This document shows, piece by piece, positions 25,807-34,073 of a DNA stretch of 64,000 nucleotides. Origin of the DNA: Spongiactinospora sp. TRM90649 (GTDB lineage: Bacteria; Actinomycetota; Actinomycetes; Streptosporangiales; Streptosporangiaceae); assembly GCF_029382225.1 (NCBI RefSeq), contig NZ_JARLTC010000032.1:92250-156249 (forward strand), in the 5' to 3' direction. Position 1 is the first letter of the stretch; the number at the start of each line of letters is the position of its first letter. The notes beneath the pieces were generated by a model. It saw only the letters and a program-made list of their open reading frames with translations. It was not told the origin of the DNA and made no database searches. The translations under genes and the position numbers were made by a program.

Positions 25807-26640
25807 TTACGCCGCGCCCTGGTCGGCGGCCGGCGCGGCGGCGGGCTCGGCGGCGGGCTCCGGCGGGCGGCGGCGCCACTCGCGCAGGATCGTCCTGAGC
25901 ACCCGGATGCCGTCCCGGGTGACCCTCAGGTTGCTGGTCCCGTGCAGGCGGACCCGCTCGTGGCTGGGCACCTCGTGGACGCGCAGCCCGGCCCGGTGGG
26001 CGCGGATGTTCATCAGCGTCTCGACCTCGAAGCCGTCGCAGTCCACGCCGATCACGTCGAGGTGACGGGCCCAGAAGGCGTTGTAGCCGTAGCAGAGGTC
26101 GCTGTAGCGGGAGCCGTAGATCATGTTGACCAGCCGGGTCAGCACCTTGTTGCCGAGCTGCCGGTTGTAGGTCAGGTCGTCGCTGCCGCCGCCGTTCAGG
26201 AAACGCGACCCCTTGACGAAGTCGGCTCCGGTGACGAGCGCGCCGACGAACTGGATGATCTCCCGCCCGTCGGTCGAGCCGTCGGCGTCGATCATCACGA
26301 TGATGTCGCCGGTGCAGGCGGCGAAGCCGGCGGCCAGGGCGTCGCCCTTGCCCTTGCCGCGCTGGGTGACGATGCGCACGTTCGGGCGCAGCCGCCGGGC
26401 GACCGCGACCGTGTCGTCGACGGAGTTGCCGTCCACGAGCACGATCTCGTCGATCCAGTGCGGCAGCGTCGCGAAGACGTGCGGCAGGTTCTCCGCCTCG
26501 TTCAGCGCGGGGACCACCACGCTGACGGTCGGGGATATGGCCAGGTGCGGGGTGAGAGGTGTGAAGCGCTCGGCCGGTGGCACGGACCGCAGCGGGGTCA
26601 CGTGCGCGTGGCCGTTGTGCTTGATGGTCTCGGGACTCAT
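25807..26640 (-). CDS. Dolichyl-phosphate-sugar-synthase-like GT2 glycosyltransferase
   Basis: 277 residues. The motifs VSVVVPALNEAENLPHV, EIVLVDGNSVDDTV, QRGKGKGDALAAGFAACTGDIIVMIDADGS and KGSRFLNGG are those of polyprenyl-phosphate mannose/glucose synthases (DPM1/GtrB type). There are no C-terminal membrane helices; it ends in an Ala/Pro tail. It probably charges a polyprenyl carrier with the first or a branch sugar. First gene of the run GT2-GT2-deacetylase-flippase; the 186-nt spacer upstream (26641-26826) has an AT-richer patch with a TTTTTT run and likely contains the promoter. Confidence 0.9.
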   Translation of the reverse strand: MSPETIKHNGHAHVTPLRSVPPAERFTPLTPHLAISPTVSVVVPALNEAENLPHVFATLPHWIDEIVLVDGNSVDDTVAVARRLRPNVRIVTQRGKGKGDALAAGFAACTGDIIVMIDADGSTDGREIIQFVGALVTGADFVKGSRFLNGGGSDDLTYNRQLGNKVLTRLVNMIYGSRYSDLCYGYNAFWARHLDVIGVDCDGFEVETLMNIRAHRAGLRVHEVPSHERVRLHGTSNLRVTRDGIRVLRTILREWRRRPPEPAAEPAAAPAADQGAA

Positions 26641-26826
26641 GGTCAGTGGTGTCCTTCCGGGCGGTGGGTCGCGGGCGCCGACTGCCAGGGGGAACCGGGG
26701 CGCGCGAGCGAGCCGACCAGTGGGAATGGTGAATTACGTGAGTGGCGCATGACAGTCCTGGGGCTGCTGGTTTTTTGAGGGTGCGGTGAGGTGCGTGTGA
26801 TGAGGGATACCGCCCGCCGGGAACGC

Positions 26827-27948
26827 CTAACGCGATCCCGACGGTTCGCCGGGTTGCTGTGACCGACGTCCTGTGCGCAGCCGGCCGGCGACCTTCAGCG
26901 CACGATCCGCGAGCCGGTACAACTCCGGCCGGTCGGTCACGATCGTTCTGGCCTTGTTCACCGGGGTCCTGCCGATCCAGTGGATCGCGGAGGCGGCGGA
27001 GGGCCGGGAGATCCGCCCTTCCGCGACCAGCAGGACGCCGCTCTTCAACCAGTCCTTGTACTCCCGGCCGCCCTTGCCCATGTCCACCTGACGCAGACCG
27101 GCCCGCGCGGCGTGCTCCGCCATCAGCAGGTGGTGCACGATGCCCGGCGAGTAGCGGGCGTATTCCGGGTCATAGGCGGGAAACCAGCCGACCAGCGAGG
27201 TGGCGGTGCGCAGCCCTAGGTGGCCCGCCACGGGCACGTCGCCTGCGTAGAGCATGGTGAGCACCCCGGCGAAGCCGGGCGTCTCGGCGGCGTGCATCTC
27301 CTCGGTCAGCCGGACTATCCACGGCTGGGCGAACCTGTCCACACGGCCGGTCCTGCGGTACTGGTCGGACTTCCAGTCCAGCAGGGTGCGCAGCACGGCG
27401 GGGTCGGGGGACGCCCATTCCAGGCGGACGTCGCCGTGCTCGCGGCCGAGCTTGCGCTCCTTGTAGCGGACGGTCTTGTAGTTCTTGGGCGAGTTGGCGC
27501 GCACCCGCTCGGCGTAGGCGTCGAAGCCGTCGCTCAGGTCCATCACGGGGGCCGGCCGCACGTCGGACTCGAATCTGGCGAACGTGGGCTGACCGGCGAC
27601 CATGTGGTCGAAGTCGAGGACGCTGAGGCGGCAGGCGCGCAGCAGCTCGCGGGCGTCGAGCTTCAGCTCGGGCACGGAGATCAGGCCGTGGCAGGTGGTC
27701 AGGAAGCCGCCGAGCGGCTTGCCGATGCCGAAGCCGTGGCGCTCGAACGGGAAGAAGCCGACGATCCGGCCGTCCTGCTCGATGACGGCGACCCGGACGT
27801 ACTCCTGCAGGCGGCCCATGGCCTGGGCGAACTCCACTGACAGGAAAGCGTTGTCCAGGCTGGGATCGGCCTGCTGGAGTTCACGCCAGCGGGCGACCTC
27901 TGAGGGGCCGAGGTCCGCCGGGCGAGCGATCGTGATCTGCGTGCTCAC
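26827..27948 (-). CDS. GNAT-fold acetyltransferase of the CelD/BcsL type
   Basis: 373 residues. The family is a tandem-GNAT acyltransferase seen in cellulose, exopolysaccharide and FemX-like systems. It shows FFPFERHGFGIGKPLGG, NSPKNYKTVRYKERKL, LTMLYAGDVPVAGHLGLRT and a closing VDMGKGGREYKDWLKSG, the usual CelD signature. It could acetylate the polymer made by this island. GTG 27948 overlaps the stop of the DUF1616-like gene (GTGA), so they are coupled. A longer in-frame start exists but would cover that neighbour. Confidence 0.87.
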   Translation of the reverse strand: MSTQITIARPADLGPSEVARWRELQQADPSLDNAFLSVEFAQAMGRLQEYVRVAVIEQDGRIVGFFPFERHGFGIGKPLGGFLTTCHGLISVPELKLDARELLRACRLSVLDFDHMVAGQPTFARFESDVRPAPVMDLSDGFDAYAERVRANSPKNYKTVRYKERKLGREHGDVRLEWASPDPAVLRTLLDWKSDQYRRTGRVDRFAQPWIVRLTEEMHAAETPGFAGVLTMLYAGDVPVAGHLGLRTATSLVGWFPAYDPEYARYSPGIVHHLLMAEHAARAGLRQVDMGKGGREYKDWLKSGVLLVAEGRISRPSAASAIHWIGRTPVNKARTIVTDRPELYRLADRALKVAGRLRTGRRSQQPGEPSGSR

Positions 27949-28310
27949 CGTGACCCCACTCCCTCTTCTACGCGAACGCTCGGATTGTGCAGGACGCGCA
28001 GGACGTACAAGAAGCCTCCGAGCGCCGCGATCGTTGCGACCGCCGCACGCGGGGACCATGCATCCCAAACCAGCATGGCCTGTGCAAGAAGAACATTTAT
28101 TACGAGACTTGCGGCTCCGCCGAAAATTAACGCCGCAACGGGGTCACGATCACGCAACAGTCCTGCGGCCGCGACGGCTGGGACCACCAAAAGGTACAGA
28201 GGGGTCAAGACCAGGCGGAGTGGTGTGTCGATGTCGGCCAGTGCGATCGCTGCGCCGGTGGCGCACGCGAGCCACAGCGCCCACGTGACTACTCCCCGGA
28301 ACGTGCGCAT
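27945..28310 (-). CDS. Small DUF1616-like membrane protein B
   Basis: 121 residues with four hydrophobic segments. TPLRLVLTPLYLLVVPAVAAAGLL and AALIFGGAASLVINVLLAQAML follow the same pattern as the 158-residue protein at 13951-14427, including the PLR/PVR start and a short charged loop between helices 2 and 3. Its codon use is slightly less GC-biased than its neighbours (several ATT, GCA and TTA codons). It opens the acetyltransferase operon; GGGAG lies 9 nt before the ATG. Function unknown; probable membrane partner of surface-glycan enzymes. Confidence 0.75.
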   Translation of the reverse strand: MRTFRGVVTWALWLACATGAAIALADIDTPLRLVLTPLYLLVVPAVAAAGLLRDRDPVAALIFGGAASLVINVLLAQAMLVWDAWSPRAAVATIAALGGFLYVLRVLHNPSVRVEEGVGSR

Positions 28311-28557
28311 CAGAAGGCTCCCCCGTCAAGCTGAGTCAAGGCATGGCTGATCGTCTCGGATTCATGGGACCAACCACGCCGTACGGTCGTCAATGGCGAC
28401 GCGTAACCCCAGGACATGGTTTACCGGATCGACCGCCGCAGCGTAGTGTGATCCCCCACATACCCTACGAAGATCTTACAAGAGTGTCATATCTCCACTC
28501 TAGGGCGGGGTTAAGGTCGCCGGAGCCATGCCCTTCTGGACGGACCGGAGCTAGGTG

Positions 28558-30186
28558 CTAGCGCTCACCCTCCTGCAACGTGTCCTGTTGAGTCGGGGTG
28601 GAGGAGGTCTCGGACGGCTCGGGAGTCGCGGTGTCCGGCGGGTCCACAGGGGGTTCCGGCGCCTCGACATCCTGGCCCCGCCAGGAGATCGCGCAGTTCG
28701 CGGCGCCGCCGTTCGACCTGATCGTGACGCGTCCGGTGCCCGGCTCGCCGGGGTCGTGGACGGTCACCCAGACACCGGCGCTCGCGCCGGGGCGCAGCCG
28801 TCCGGAACGTGAGGAAAGTCCCATCGGACCGGAGACCGTCGCGCTCCACGACACCGCCTTGCCGCGCGCGGCGAACTGGATCAGCCCCGCGCCGGACCGC
28901 CCGAGATCGCCGGGGCAGGAGACGGAGAGCCGCGCGGAGGCCCCGGGGGCCGGGCGCCGCGAGGGGGAGGGGCGGGCCACGGCCTGCCGGGTCGTCCGCT
29001 CAGGGCCGGAGGTCGCGCTGGGCGTAGGCGGCGTGCCGGTCGAGGCGGCGGGGGCGGGCGCCGGTGATTCCGCCGGCTCGTCCTCGAAAAACCCCTCCGG
29101 CGTCTCCTCGGCCCCGGTGGGCTCGGGGCCGGGGGTGAAGACGACGGGTCCCTCGGGACTGGGCGCGGCCTGAAGGCCGTCCGTCCCGCCCCCGCCACCG
29201 GCCGCGATCACCGCTCCGGTCGCGGCCAGCACGCACACCGCCGCCGTGACGACGGGGGCCAGCCGGCGCGGCCTGCGGCGTGAGCGGCGCTCGGCGGCCA
29301 CCGGGAACCCGGCCGCGTCGAGCCGCTCGGTGCGCTGGGCGATCAGTGTCCTGGTCTGCTCGCGTTCGGGGTTGACGCAGGTGTCGATCACCCGGCGGCG
29401 CAGCGAGAGCGGCGGGAAGGCGATCGGGATCAGTTCGAGCAGCCGCTCGGCGGAGACGTGCCGGTGCCGCAGCTCGGTGCAGACCTCGCAGCCGCCGATG
29501 TGGCCGGACAGCCGCTTGCGGAGCATCGCGGGCAGCGGCCCCTCCAGGGAGTCCACCATCGCCGACAGGTCGGGGCAGTGCGCCCTGCCGATCCTGGGGA
29601 GGACCACCGCGGCGGCGGCGAGCTCCAGGTGCTCGCGGGCGCGGGCGAGCCGGGCGCCGGTCTGCCGGGAGGTGAGGCCGAGCACGGAGGCGGTCTCGGC
29701 CTCGGTCAGCTCGTGCCGTACGGCGAGTTCGAGCACCTTGCGCTCGCCGCCGCTCATCTCGCCGAGCACCTCATGGACCAGGTCGGTCAGCTCGGGGTCG
29801 GCGGGCTCCTCGTAGTCCTCGTAGTCCCCGTAACCGTCGTAGTCCTGGTACTGGTCGTCGTGGGCCTCGGGGACCGGCGCGCTCAGCGGCGAGGCACCGC
29901 CCCGCCCGCGCCCGCGCGCGGTGCACTGGAAGCGCGTCAGCGCGTACAGCCACGCCCGCAGCCGCCCGGCGTCTCCCAGCCGGCCCACCGACCCGTGCGC
30001 GGTGACCAGCGCGTCGTGGACGGCGTCGGCCGCCGCCTCGGGGTCGGGCAGGTGGGAGCACGCGTAGTCGTTGAGTCGTTCGGCGTACGCGTCGTAGAGA
30101 CTGGCGGGCGCGTGTGCGTCCACGCGCCGCAGCGCCTCGACCAGTAGGTGGTCGTCGGCGCGGCCGGTGTTCGGCCATCCGGACAC
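28558..30186 (-). CDS. Membrane-tethered ECF-type sigma factor (sigma + zinc finger + TM + outer domain)
   Basis: 542 residues. Region 2 of a sigma-70-like factor occupies about 15-90 (LYDAYAERLNDYACSHL, DAVHDALVTAHGSV, LRAWLYALTRFQCTA), then an Asp/Tyr-rich linker (QYQDYDGYGDYEDYEE) and region 4 (about 130-190: MSGGERKVLELAVRHELTE, VLGLTSRQTGARLARAR). Next comes a zf-HC2-like segment (HCPDLSAMV ... HIGGCEVCTEL, about 212-245), a basic run, one membrane helix (about 312-335) and an outer Pro/Thr region with a terminal beta domain bearing two Cys. So sigma factor and anti-sigma-like sensor are one chain. The message starts with GTG; GGGGAGGA lies 7 nt ahead. Release by proteolysis is inferred. 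Confidence 0.85.
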   Translation of the reverse strand: MSGWPNTGRADDHLLVEALRRVDAHAPASLYDAYAERLNDYACSHLPDPEAAADAVHDALVTAHGSVGRLGDAGRLRAWLYALTRFQCTARGRGRGGASPLSAPVPEAHDDQYQDYDGYGDYEDYEEPADPELTDLVHEVLGEMSGGERKVLELAVRHELTEAETASVLGLTSRQTGARLARAREHLELAAAAVVLPRIGRAHCPDLSAMVDSLEGPLPAMLRKRLSGHIGGCEVCTELRHRHVSAERLLELIPIAFPPLSLRRRVIDTCVNPEREQTRTLIAQRTERLDAAGFPVAAERRSRRRPRRLAPVVTAAVCVLAATGAVIAAGGGGGTDGLQAAPSPEGPVVFTPGPEPTGAEETPEGFFEDEPAESPAPAPAASTGTPPTPSATSGPERTTRQAVARPSPSRRPAPGASARLSVSCPGDLGRSGAGLIQFAARGKAVSWSATVSGPMGLSSRSGRLRPGASAGVWVTVHDPGEPGTGRVTIRSNGGAANCAISWRGQDVEAPEPPVDPPDTATPEPSETSSTPTQQDTLQEGER

Positions 30187-30364
30187 GAATCTTCCTCCCC
30201 GCGGGACGGGCTCGTTCGCGGGTGTCGATCACCTGCCCGCGCCAGGGCCCCACGCGCGTAGGACGCCTGTCTGCCGGGAGTTGGTTGTCGTAAAGGGCGG
30301 TGTATGGCCTAGACATACCAAGTAGGCATATTTCATGCAGATCTTGGGGCTATCGCCTACGCGG

Positions 30365-32140
30365 TCAGCCGTCGCAGTTCGGCGCGCACAGGCGGCGCTT
30401 CATTCCCTCCAGGAAGATCTCACGCACCTGCATCACGTCCTTGGCGATGAACAGCTCGCCCCCGGTGGCCGAGGCGAGGGCCTGCATGCTCCGCCTGCCC
30501 TTGGGCGCGTCCGGACCGAAGGCGATGATCAGGATGTTGACCGGCTTGGCCGGGTCGTAGCGGTCCTTGAGCCGCTTGACGACCTCCGCGTCGGACAGCC
30601 CGCCGTCGGGGTCGTCGTTGCCCGCCCCGTCGGTGAGGACCAGGATCGTGTTGATCTTGTCGGCCTGGTAGTCCTCGGTCATCCGCTCGTAGGCGGCGTC
30701 GATGGTGTCGTTGAGCCCGGTGTCGCCGGTCGGCTTGGCGCGCACCCCGGCCAGGTGCCGGGCCAGCACGTTCTTGCGGAGCACTCCGCCGATCTTCTCG
30801 GTGAGCGGGCCGACGGGCACCGTCTCGCGGTAGTCGGTGCCCCGGCCGTTCATGTGGGTGGAGAACTCCCAAAAGCCGATCTCGCTGTCCGGCGGGAAGA
30901 GGCGCAGCCCTTCCACGCCGATCCGGGAGATGACCCGCATCCGGTCCATGCCCGCGCGGGGCACCGGCAGGGCCATGGTCCCCGACACGTCGTACAGGGC
31001 CAGCATGCGGGTACCCAGGTTGAGCCGCGACCAGGACTGGGCCAGCGCGGCGACGGCCTTGGCGTCAGGGGTGGCCAGGGCGCGCGGCGGTTTGGCGGCG
31101 AAGCCCGCGCCGGACGACAGGGCCTCGCCGCCCGCGCCGTCCGGGGTGCGGAAGCCGTGCTCGCGCAGCACCGTCCGGGCACGCTCGCGGCCCAGTTCGG
31201 CGGCGAACCCCCGGGCCGCCGTGGCGACGGCGTCATCGGCCGTGGTGACCACCGCCGGGTAGTCCAGGCTGATCGTTCCCTCGCGCGGATAGAGGGGCGC
31301 CACCGGGTCGGCCGACCCCTTCGCGGCGTTGTGCCGCCAGATCCCCTGCTCGGAGGCCACGCCGACGGGGACTTTCCGGGACTTGACGTCGAGGCTGGAC
31401 AGCAGCGCCTCGGGCGACCCGGCCAGCGATCGGGAGAGCTGCTTGAGCGCGCCGATGAGCTGGTCCTCCTGACCGCCCGCGCGCAGCACCCCGGCGGCGG
31501 CCAGGGCCGCGCCCAGCCCGACGGCGCTCCGGCGCGGGTCGAGGGTCAGCACCCGCACGCGACCGGCCCCGCCGTCGGGGTCGGCGGCGTTCGCCGCCTC
31601 GGCCAGCTTGGCCCAGCTCGGCTCGCCCAGGCTCTCGCGCAGCCCGGACGCCGCCGACCGGGTGGCGGCCAGCACGATCGGCGAGCGGGCGACGGTCGCC
31701 GCCACGGCGGGCGGCTTACCGCCCGGCCTCACCCGGCCGAGCCACATCTCGGAGTCGGGGATCCACAGGTCCACCTCGGTACGGCCCGCCGTCGCGCCGC
31801 TGCCCGCGAGCGCGTTCGCCACGCCGGGGGAGTCCTGCGCCTGCACGCCGACCCGCACGCACCGGTCGCCGGACTTGTGCCGGGCGGCGTTGTACTCCTC
31901 GGCGATGGCCGTGACCGCGGGCTGGATGTCCGGGGCCGCCACCACCCGTACGGCCAGCTCGCCCCCCGCGCACTGCCGGTCGCGGTTGACGATCACGAAC
32001 GCGGCGACGCCCAGCAGGACGGCCAGCGCGACCGCTCCCGCCAGTGGTACGAGCACCTGGCCCGTCCTCGCGCGACGGCGCGGCGGCCGGTACCCGTAGC
32101 CGCCGTCGCCGGAGTCGTCTGTGCGGTGACGTCCGCCCAC
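30365..32140 (-). CDS. Membrane-anchored binding-protein / von Willebrand A protein
   Basis: About 591 residues. A basic N-terminus and one helix (GQVLVPLAGAVALAVLLGVAAFVIV) anchor it. Next a substrate-binding-protein-like region (about 60-360: LAVRVVAAPDIQPAVTAIAEEYN, DLWIPDSEMWLGRV) as in ABC-type solute-binding proteins, then a VWA domain (about 395-590) with a MIDAS-like DVSGTM, in which Thr replaces the last Ser, and TGDTGLNDTIDAAYERM and VLTDGAGND as the other metal loops. GTG 32140 with GAAGAGGA 4 nt ahead is preferred; GTG 32179 has no ribosome site. Binding plus VWA domains outside the membrane suggest adhesion or assembly of a surface complex. The ECF-like gene follows about 180 nt downstream on the same strand. 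Confidence 0.8.
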   Translation of the reverse strand: MGGRHRTDDSGDGGYGYRPPRRRARTGQVLVPLAGAVALAVLLGVAAFVIVNRDRQCAGGELAVRVVAAPDIQPAVTAIAEEYNAARHKSGDRCVRVGVQAQDSPGVANALAGSGATAGRTEVDLWIPDSEMWLGRVRPGGKPPAVAATVARSPIVLAATRSAASGLRESLGEPSWAKLAEAANAADPDGGAGRVRVLTLDPRRSAVGLGAALAAAGVLRAGGQEDQLIGALKQLSRSLAGSPEALLSSLDVKSRKVPVGVASEQGIWRHNAAKGSADPVAPLYPREGTISLDYPAVVTTADDAVATAARGFAAELGRERARTVLREHGFRTPDGAGGEALSSGAGFAAKPPRALATPDAKAVAALAQSWSRLNLGTRMLALYDVSGTMALPVPRAGMDRMRVISRIGVEGLRLFPPDSEIGFWEFSTHMNGRGTDYRETVPVGPLTEKIGGVLRKNVLARHLAGVRAKPTGDTGLNDTIDAAYERMTEDYQADKINTILVLTDGAGNDDPDGGLSDAEVVKRLKDRYDPAKPVNILIIAFGPDAPKGRRSMQALASATGGELFIAKDVMQVREIFLEGMKRRLCAPNCDG

Positions 32141-32268
32141 GATGTCCTCTTCTGCCGGTCGGTGGATGCGGGGGGTCACCCTATCTAGAGACAGGCCGCA
32201 ATGTTCCTAGAACGATACTTGGTGCGCTTAGAGTGGCAAAACGGGTCTTTTGGGGCGGGAAACAGCGG

Positions 32269-32928
32269 TCAGTGGCGGCAGAGCCGGCCGTGCCACGCTC
32301 GCCGTCCCTCGCGCACCGCCACCGCCGCGAGCGTGAGCGCGACCAGCGGGTCCACCCACCACCAGCCCGCCGTGTTGAGCCACAGCCCGGCCAGCACACC
32401 GCCCGCGAGCGCCGCGCACAGCAGGTTCTGGGTGCCCTCGCCCGCCGTGGCCGCCGAGGACAGCCGCGCCCCCAGGCGACGCTTCGCCAGCCCCAGCGCG
32501 GGCATGCTCACCAGGCTCACCGAGGTCACCACGATGCCCAGGAGGGTCGGCGTGGACCTGTGGCCCGCCCCGAGGTCGTAGATGACGTGCGCCACCAGAT
32601 ACGGCGCGAGCAGCCAGAAGGACACCGCCACGGCGGCGGTCGCCCGCCGTTCGGCGTGCGGGCTGTACGTGCGCGCCCCGGTGAACCGCCACACCACGAT
32701 CAGGCTGGCCAGCGCCTCGACCAGGGCCGACAGGCCCCAGCCGATCAGCGCCACCGAGTGCGCGGAGAACCCGGCGGCGAGCCCGAGGCAGCTCTCCAGG
32801 CCCAACCAGGCCAGCGTCAGCGTGGAGAGCCGCCGGGCCGCGCGGGCGTCGCGCGCCCAGGCGGCGGCCCCGCCCTCGCGTGAGGCTGCTGACGCGGCCG
32901 GGAGCGAGCGAACACGCTGGTCAGGCAC
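32269..32928 (-). CDS. Cation-efflux (CDF)-like membrane protein lacking the C-terminal domain
   Basis: 219 residues with six hydrophobic segments. ALIGWGLSALVEALASLIVVWRF corresponds to CDF helix 2 and WWWVDPLVALTLAAVAV to helix 5. The zinc-site Asp of helix 2 is replaced (Glu at the VEALAS position), while Asp of helix 5 (VDP) is kept. The cytoplasmic domain of typical CDF dimers is missing, since the chain ends after helix 6. Such short CDF-like proteins are common in actinobacteria; transport of Zn2+ or Mn2+ is not assured. GTG start with GGGAGG ahead. Confidence 0.8.
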   Translation of the reverse strand: MPDQRVRSLPAASAASREGGAAAWARDARAARRLSTLTLAWLGLESCLGLAAGFSAHSVALIGWGLSALVEALASLIVVWRFTGARTYSPHAERRATAAVAVSFWLLAPYLVAHVIYDLGAGHRSTPTLLGIVVTSVSLVSMPALGLAKRRLGARLSSAATAGEGTQNLLCAALAGGVLAGLWLNTAGWWWVDPLVALTLAAVAVREGRRAWHGRLCRH

Positions 32929-33069
32929 CGTGACCTCCCGTCATCCGCTCCCGGCCGCCGACAGCGCTACGTACCCTACCCAGCGCATAGGGTCACTGGT
33001 TCCAGTGCGCGCAAAGAAGCGGTTAGGCGCTGACCCGTTTCCTCCGGGGGCCCATGGGAGGATACGAAG

Positions 33070-33900
33070 GTGATCGAGATCGTGGAGGTGACCGACCCGG
33101 CGGACCCCCGGCTGGCCGACTACACCCGGCTGCGCGACGTCGAACTGCGCAAGAGCCTGGAGGCCGAGCACGGTCTGTTCATCGCCGAGGGTGAGAAGGT
33201 CATCCGCCGCGCGATCGCCACCGGTCACCCCGTCAGGTCCGTGCTCACCACCCGGCGCAGGCTCGACGCCCTGGCCGACGTCCTCGGCGGCGCGACCGTG
33301 TTCGTGGCGGCCGACGACGTCATCCGAGACGTCGCCGGGTTCCAGGTGCACCGGGGCGCCCTCGCCGCCATGCGGCGCCTGCCCCCGCTCCCGCTCGCCG
33401 ACCTGCTCGCCGGGCCGTCCCCCCGGCGGATCATGGTCCTGGAGGACCTGGTCGACCACGGCAACGTCGGGGCCATCTTCCGCTCGGCCGCCGCGCTGGG
33501 CGTGGACGGCATCGCCCTGTCGCCCCGCTGCGCCGACCCCCTCTACCGCCGCGCGGTGAAGGTCTCGATGGGCGCGGTGTTCTCGATCCCCTACGCGCGG
33601 ATGGGCGAGTGGTACGAAGGGCTGTCCCGGCTGCGCGAGGCGGGCTACCGCACGCTCGCCCTGACGCCCGACCAGAAGGCCACGCCCCTCTCCGGCGTCG
33701 AGCCCACCGGCCGGATGGCGCTGCTGCTGGGCTCGGAGGGCGACGGCCTGTCGTCGCGCTGGCTGGAGGAGGCCGACGAGGCGGTGTGCATCCCGATGAG
33801 CCCGTCGGCGATGGCCGCGGGCGTCGACTCGCTGAACGTCGTGGCCGCGGCGGCCGTCGCCGCCCACGACCTGGTGCGACACACCGCCGCCCAGCGGTAA
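33070..33900 (+). CDS. SpoU/TrmH-family RNA 2'-O-methyltransferase
   Basis: 276 residues. An N-terminal substrate-binding domain (LRDVELRKSLEAEHGLFIAEGEKVIRRA) precedes the SPOUT knot: motif 1 DHGNVGAIFRSAAALGVDGI, motif 2 LLLGSEGDGLS and motif 3 IPMSPSAMAAGVDSLNVVAAAAVAAHDL. It would transfer a methyl group from S-adenosylmethionine to a ribose of rRNA or tRNA. Starts with GTG 33070; GGGAGGA lies 7 nt ahead. A 23S or tRNA target cannot be chosen from sequence. Confidence 0.93.
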   Translation: MIEIVEVTDPADPRLADYTRLRDVELRKSLEAEHGLFIAEGEKVIRRAIATGHPVRSVLTTRRRLDALADVLGGATVFVAADDVIRDVAGFQVHRGALAAMRRLPPLPLADLLAGPSPRRIMVLEDLVDHGNVGAIFRSAAALGVDGIALSPRCADPLYRRAVKVSMGAVFSIPYARMGEWYEGLSRLREAGYRTLALTPDQKATPLSGVEPTGRMALLLGSEGDGLSSRWLEEADEAVCIPMSPSAMAAGVDSLNVVAAAAVAAHDLVRHTAAQR

Positions 33901-33913
33901 CGGGCTGCGAAGT

Positions 33914-33919
33914 TACACT
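33914..33919 (+). promoter_or_regulatory. Possible -10 box before the peptide-YcaO genes
   Basis: TACACT lies 14-19 nt after the TrmH stop and 28 nt before the 41-residue peptide start. No clear -35 box is seen, so this is tentative. Confidence 0.35.
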
Positions 33920-33947
33920 GAAGGTTCGGAGACAAGGGGGGATCCGG

Positions 33948-34073
33948 ATGGGCAACGTGGTTGATTACATTCGCGTCGAGTCGCTGGACCGCCAGGCCCA
34001 GCACCTGACCCAGGCCGAGCTCGACCTCCTCGCGGACCTGCTCGCCGCACGGCCCGCCGACGGTGAGTCCTAG
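33948..34073 (+). CDS. 41-residue peptide, candidate substrate or partner of YcaO
   Basis: A short gene with a strong ribosome site (AAGGGGGGA, 6 nt before ATG 33948). The peptide begins MGNVVDYIRVESLDRQAQHL and continues with a predicted amphipathic helix (TQAELDLLADLLAARP), ending ADGES. The stop (34071-34073) overlaps the YcaO start by 11 nt, so the two are translationally coupled. It contains no Cys and only one Thr and two Ser, so classic thiazole or oxazole chemistry is poorly supported; a backbone thioamide or amidine, or a role as a binding or regulatory subunit, remains open. I do not recognise the peptide. Confidence 0.75.
   Translation: MGNVVDYIRVESLDRQAQHLTQAELDLLADLLAARPADGES

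Noticed and set aside
33948..34073. Thiazole/oxazole (TOMM) precursor
   Set aside because: No Cys and only three Ser/Thr residues, and no E1-like partner; another YcaO chemistry or a non-substrate role is more likely.
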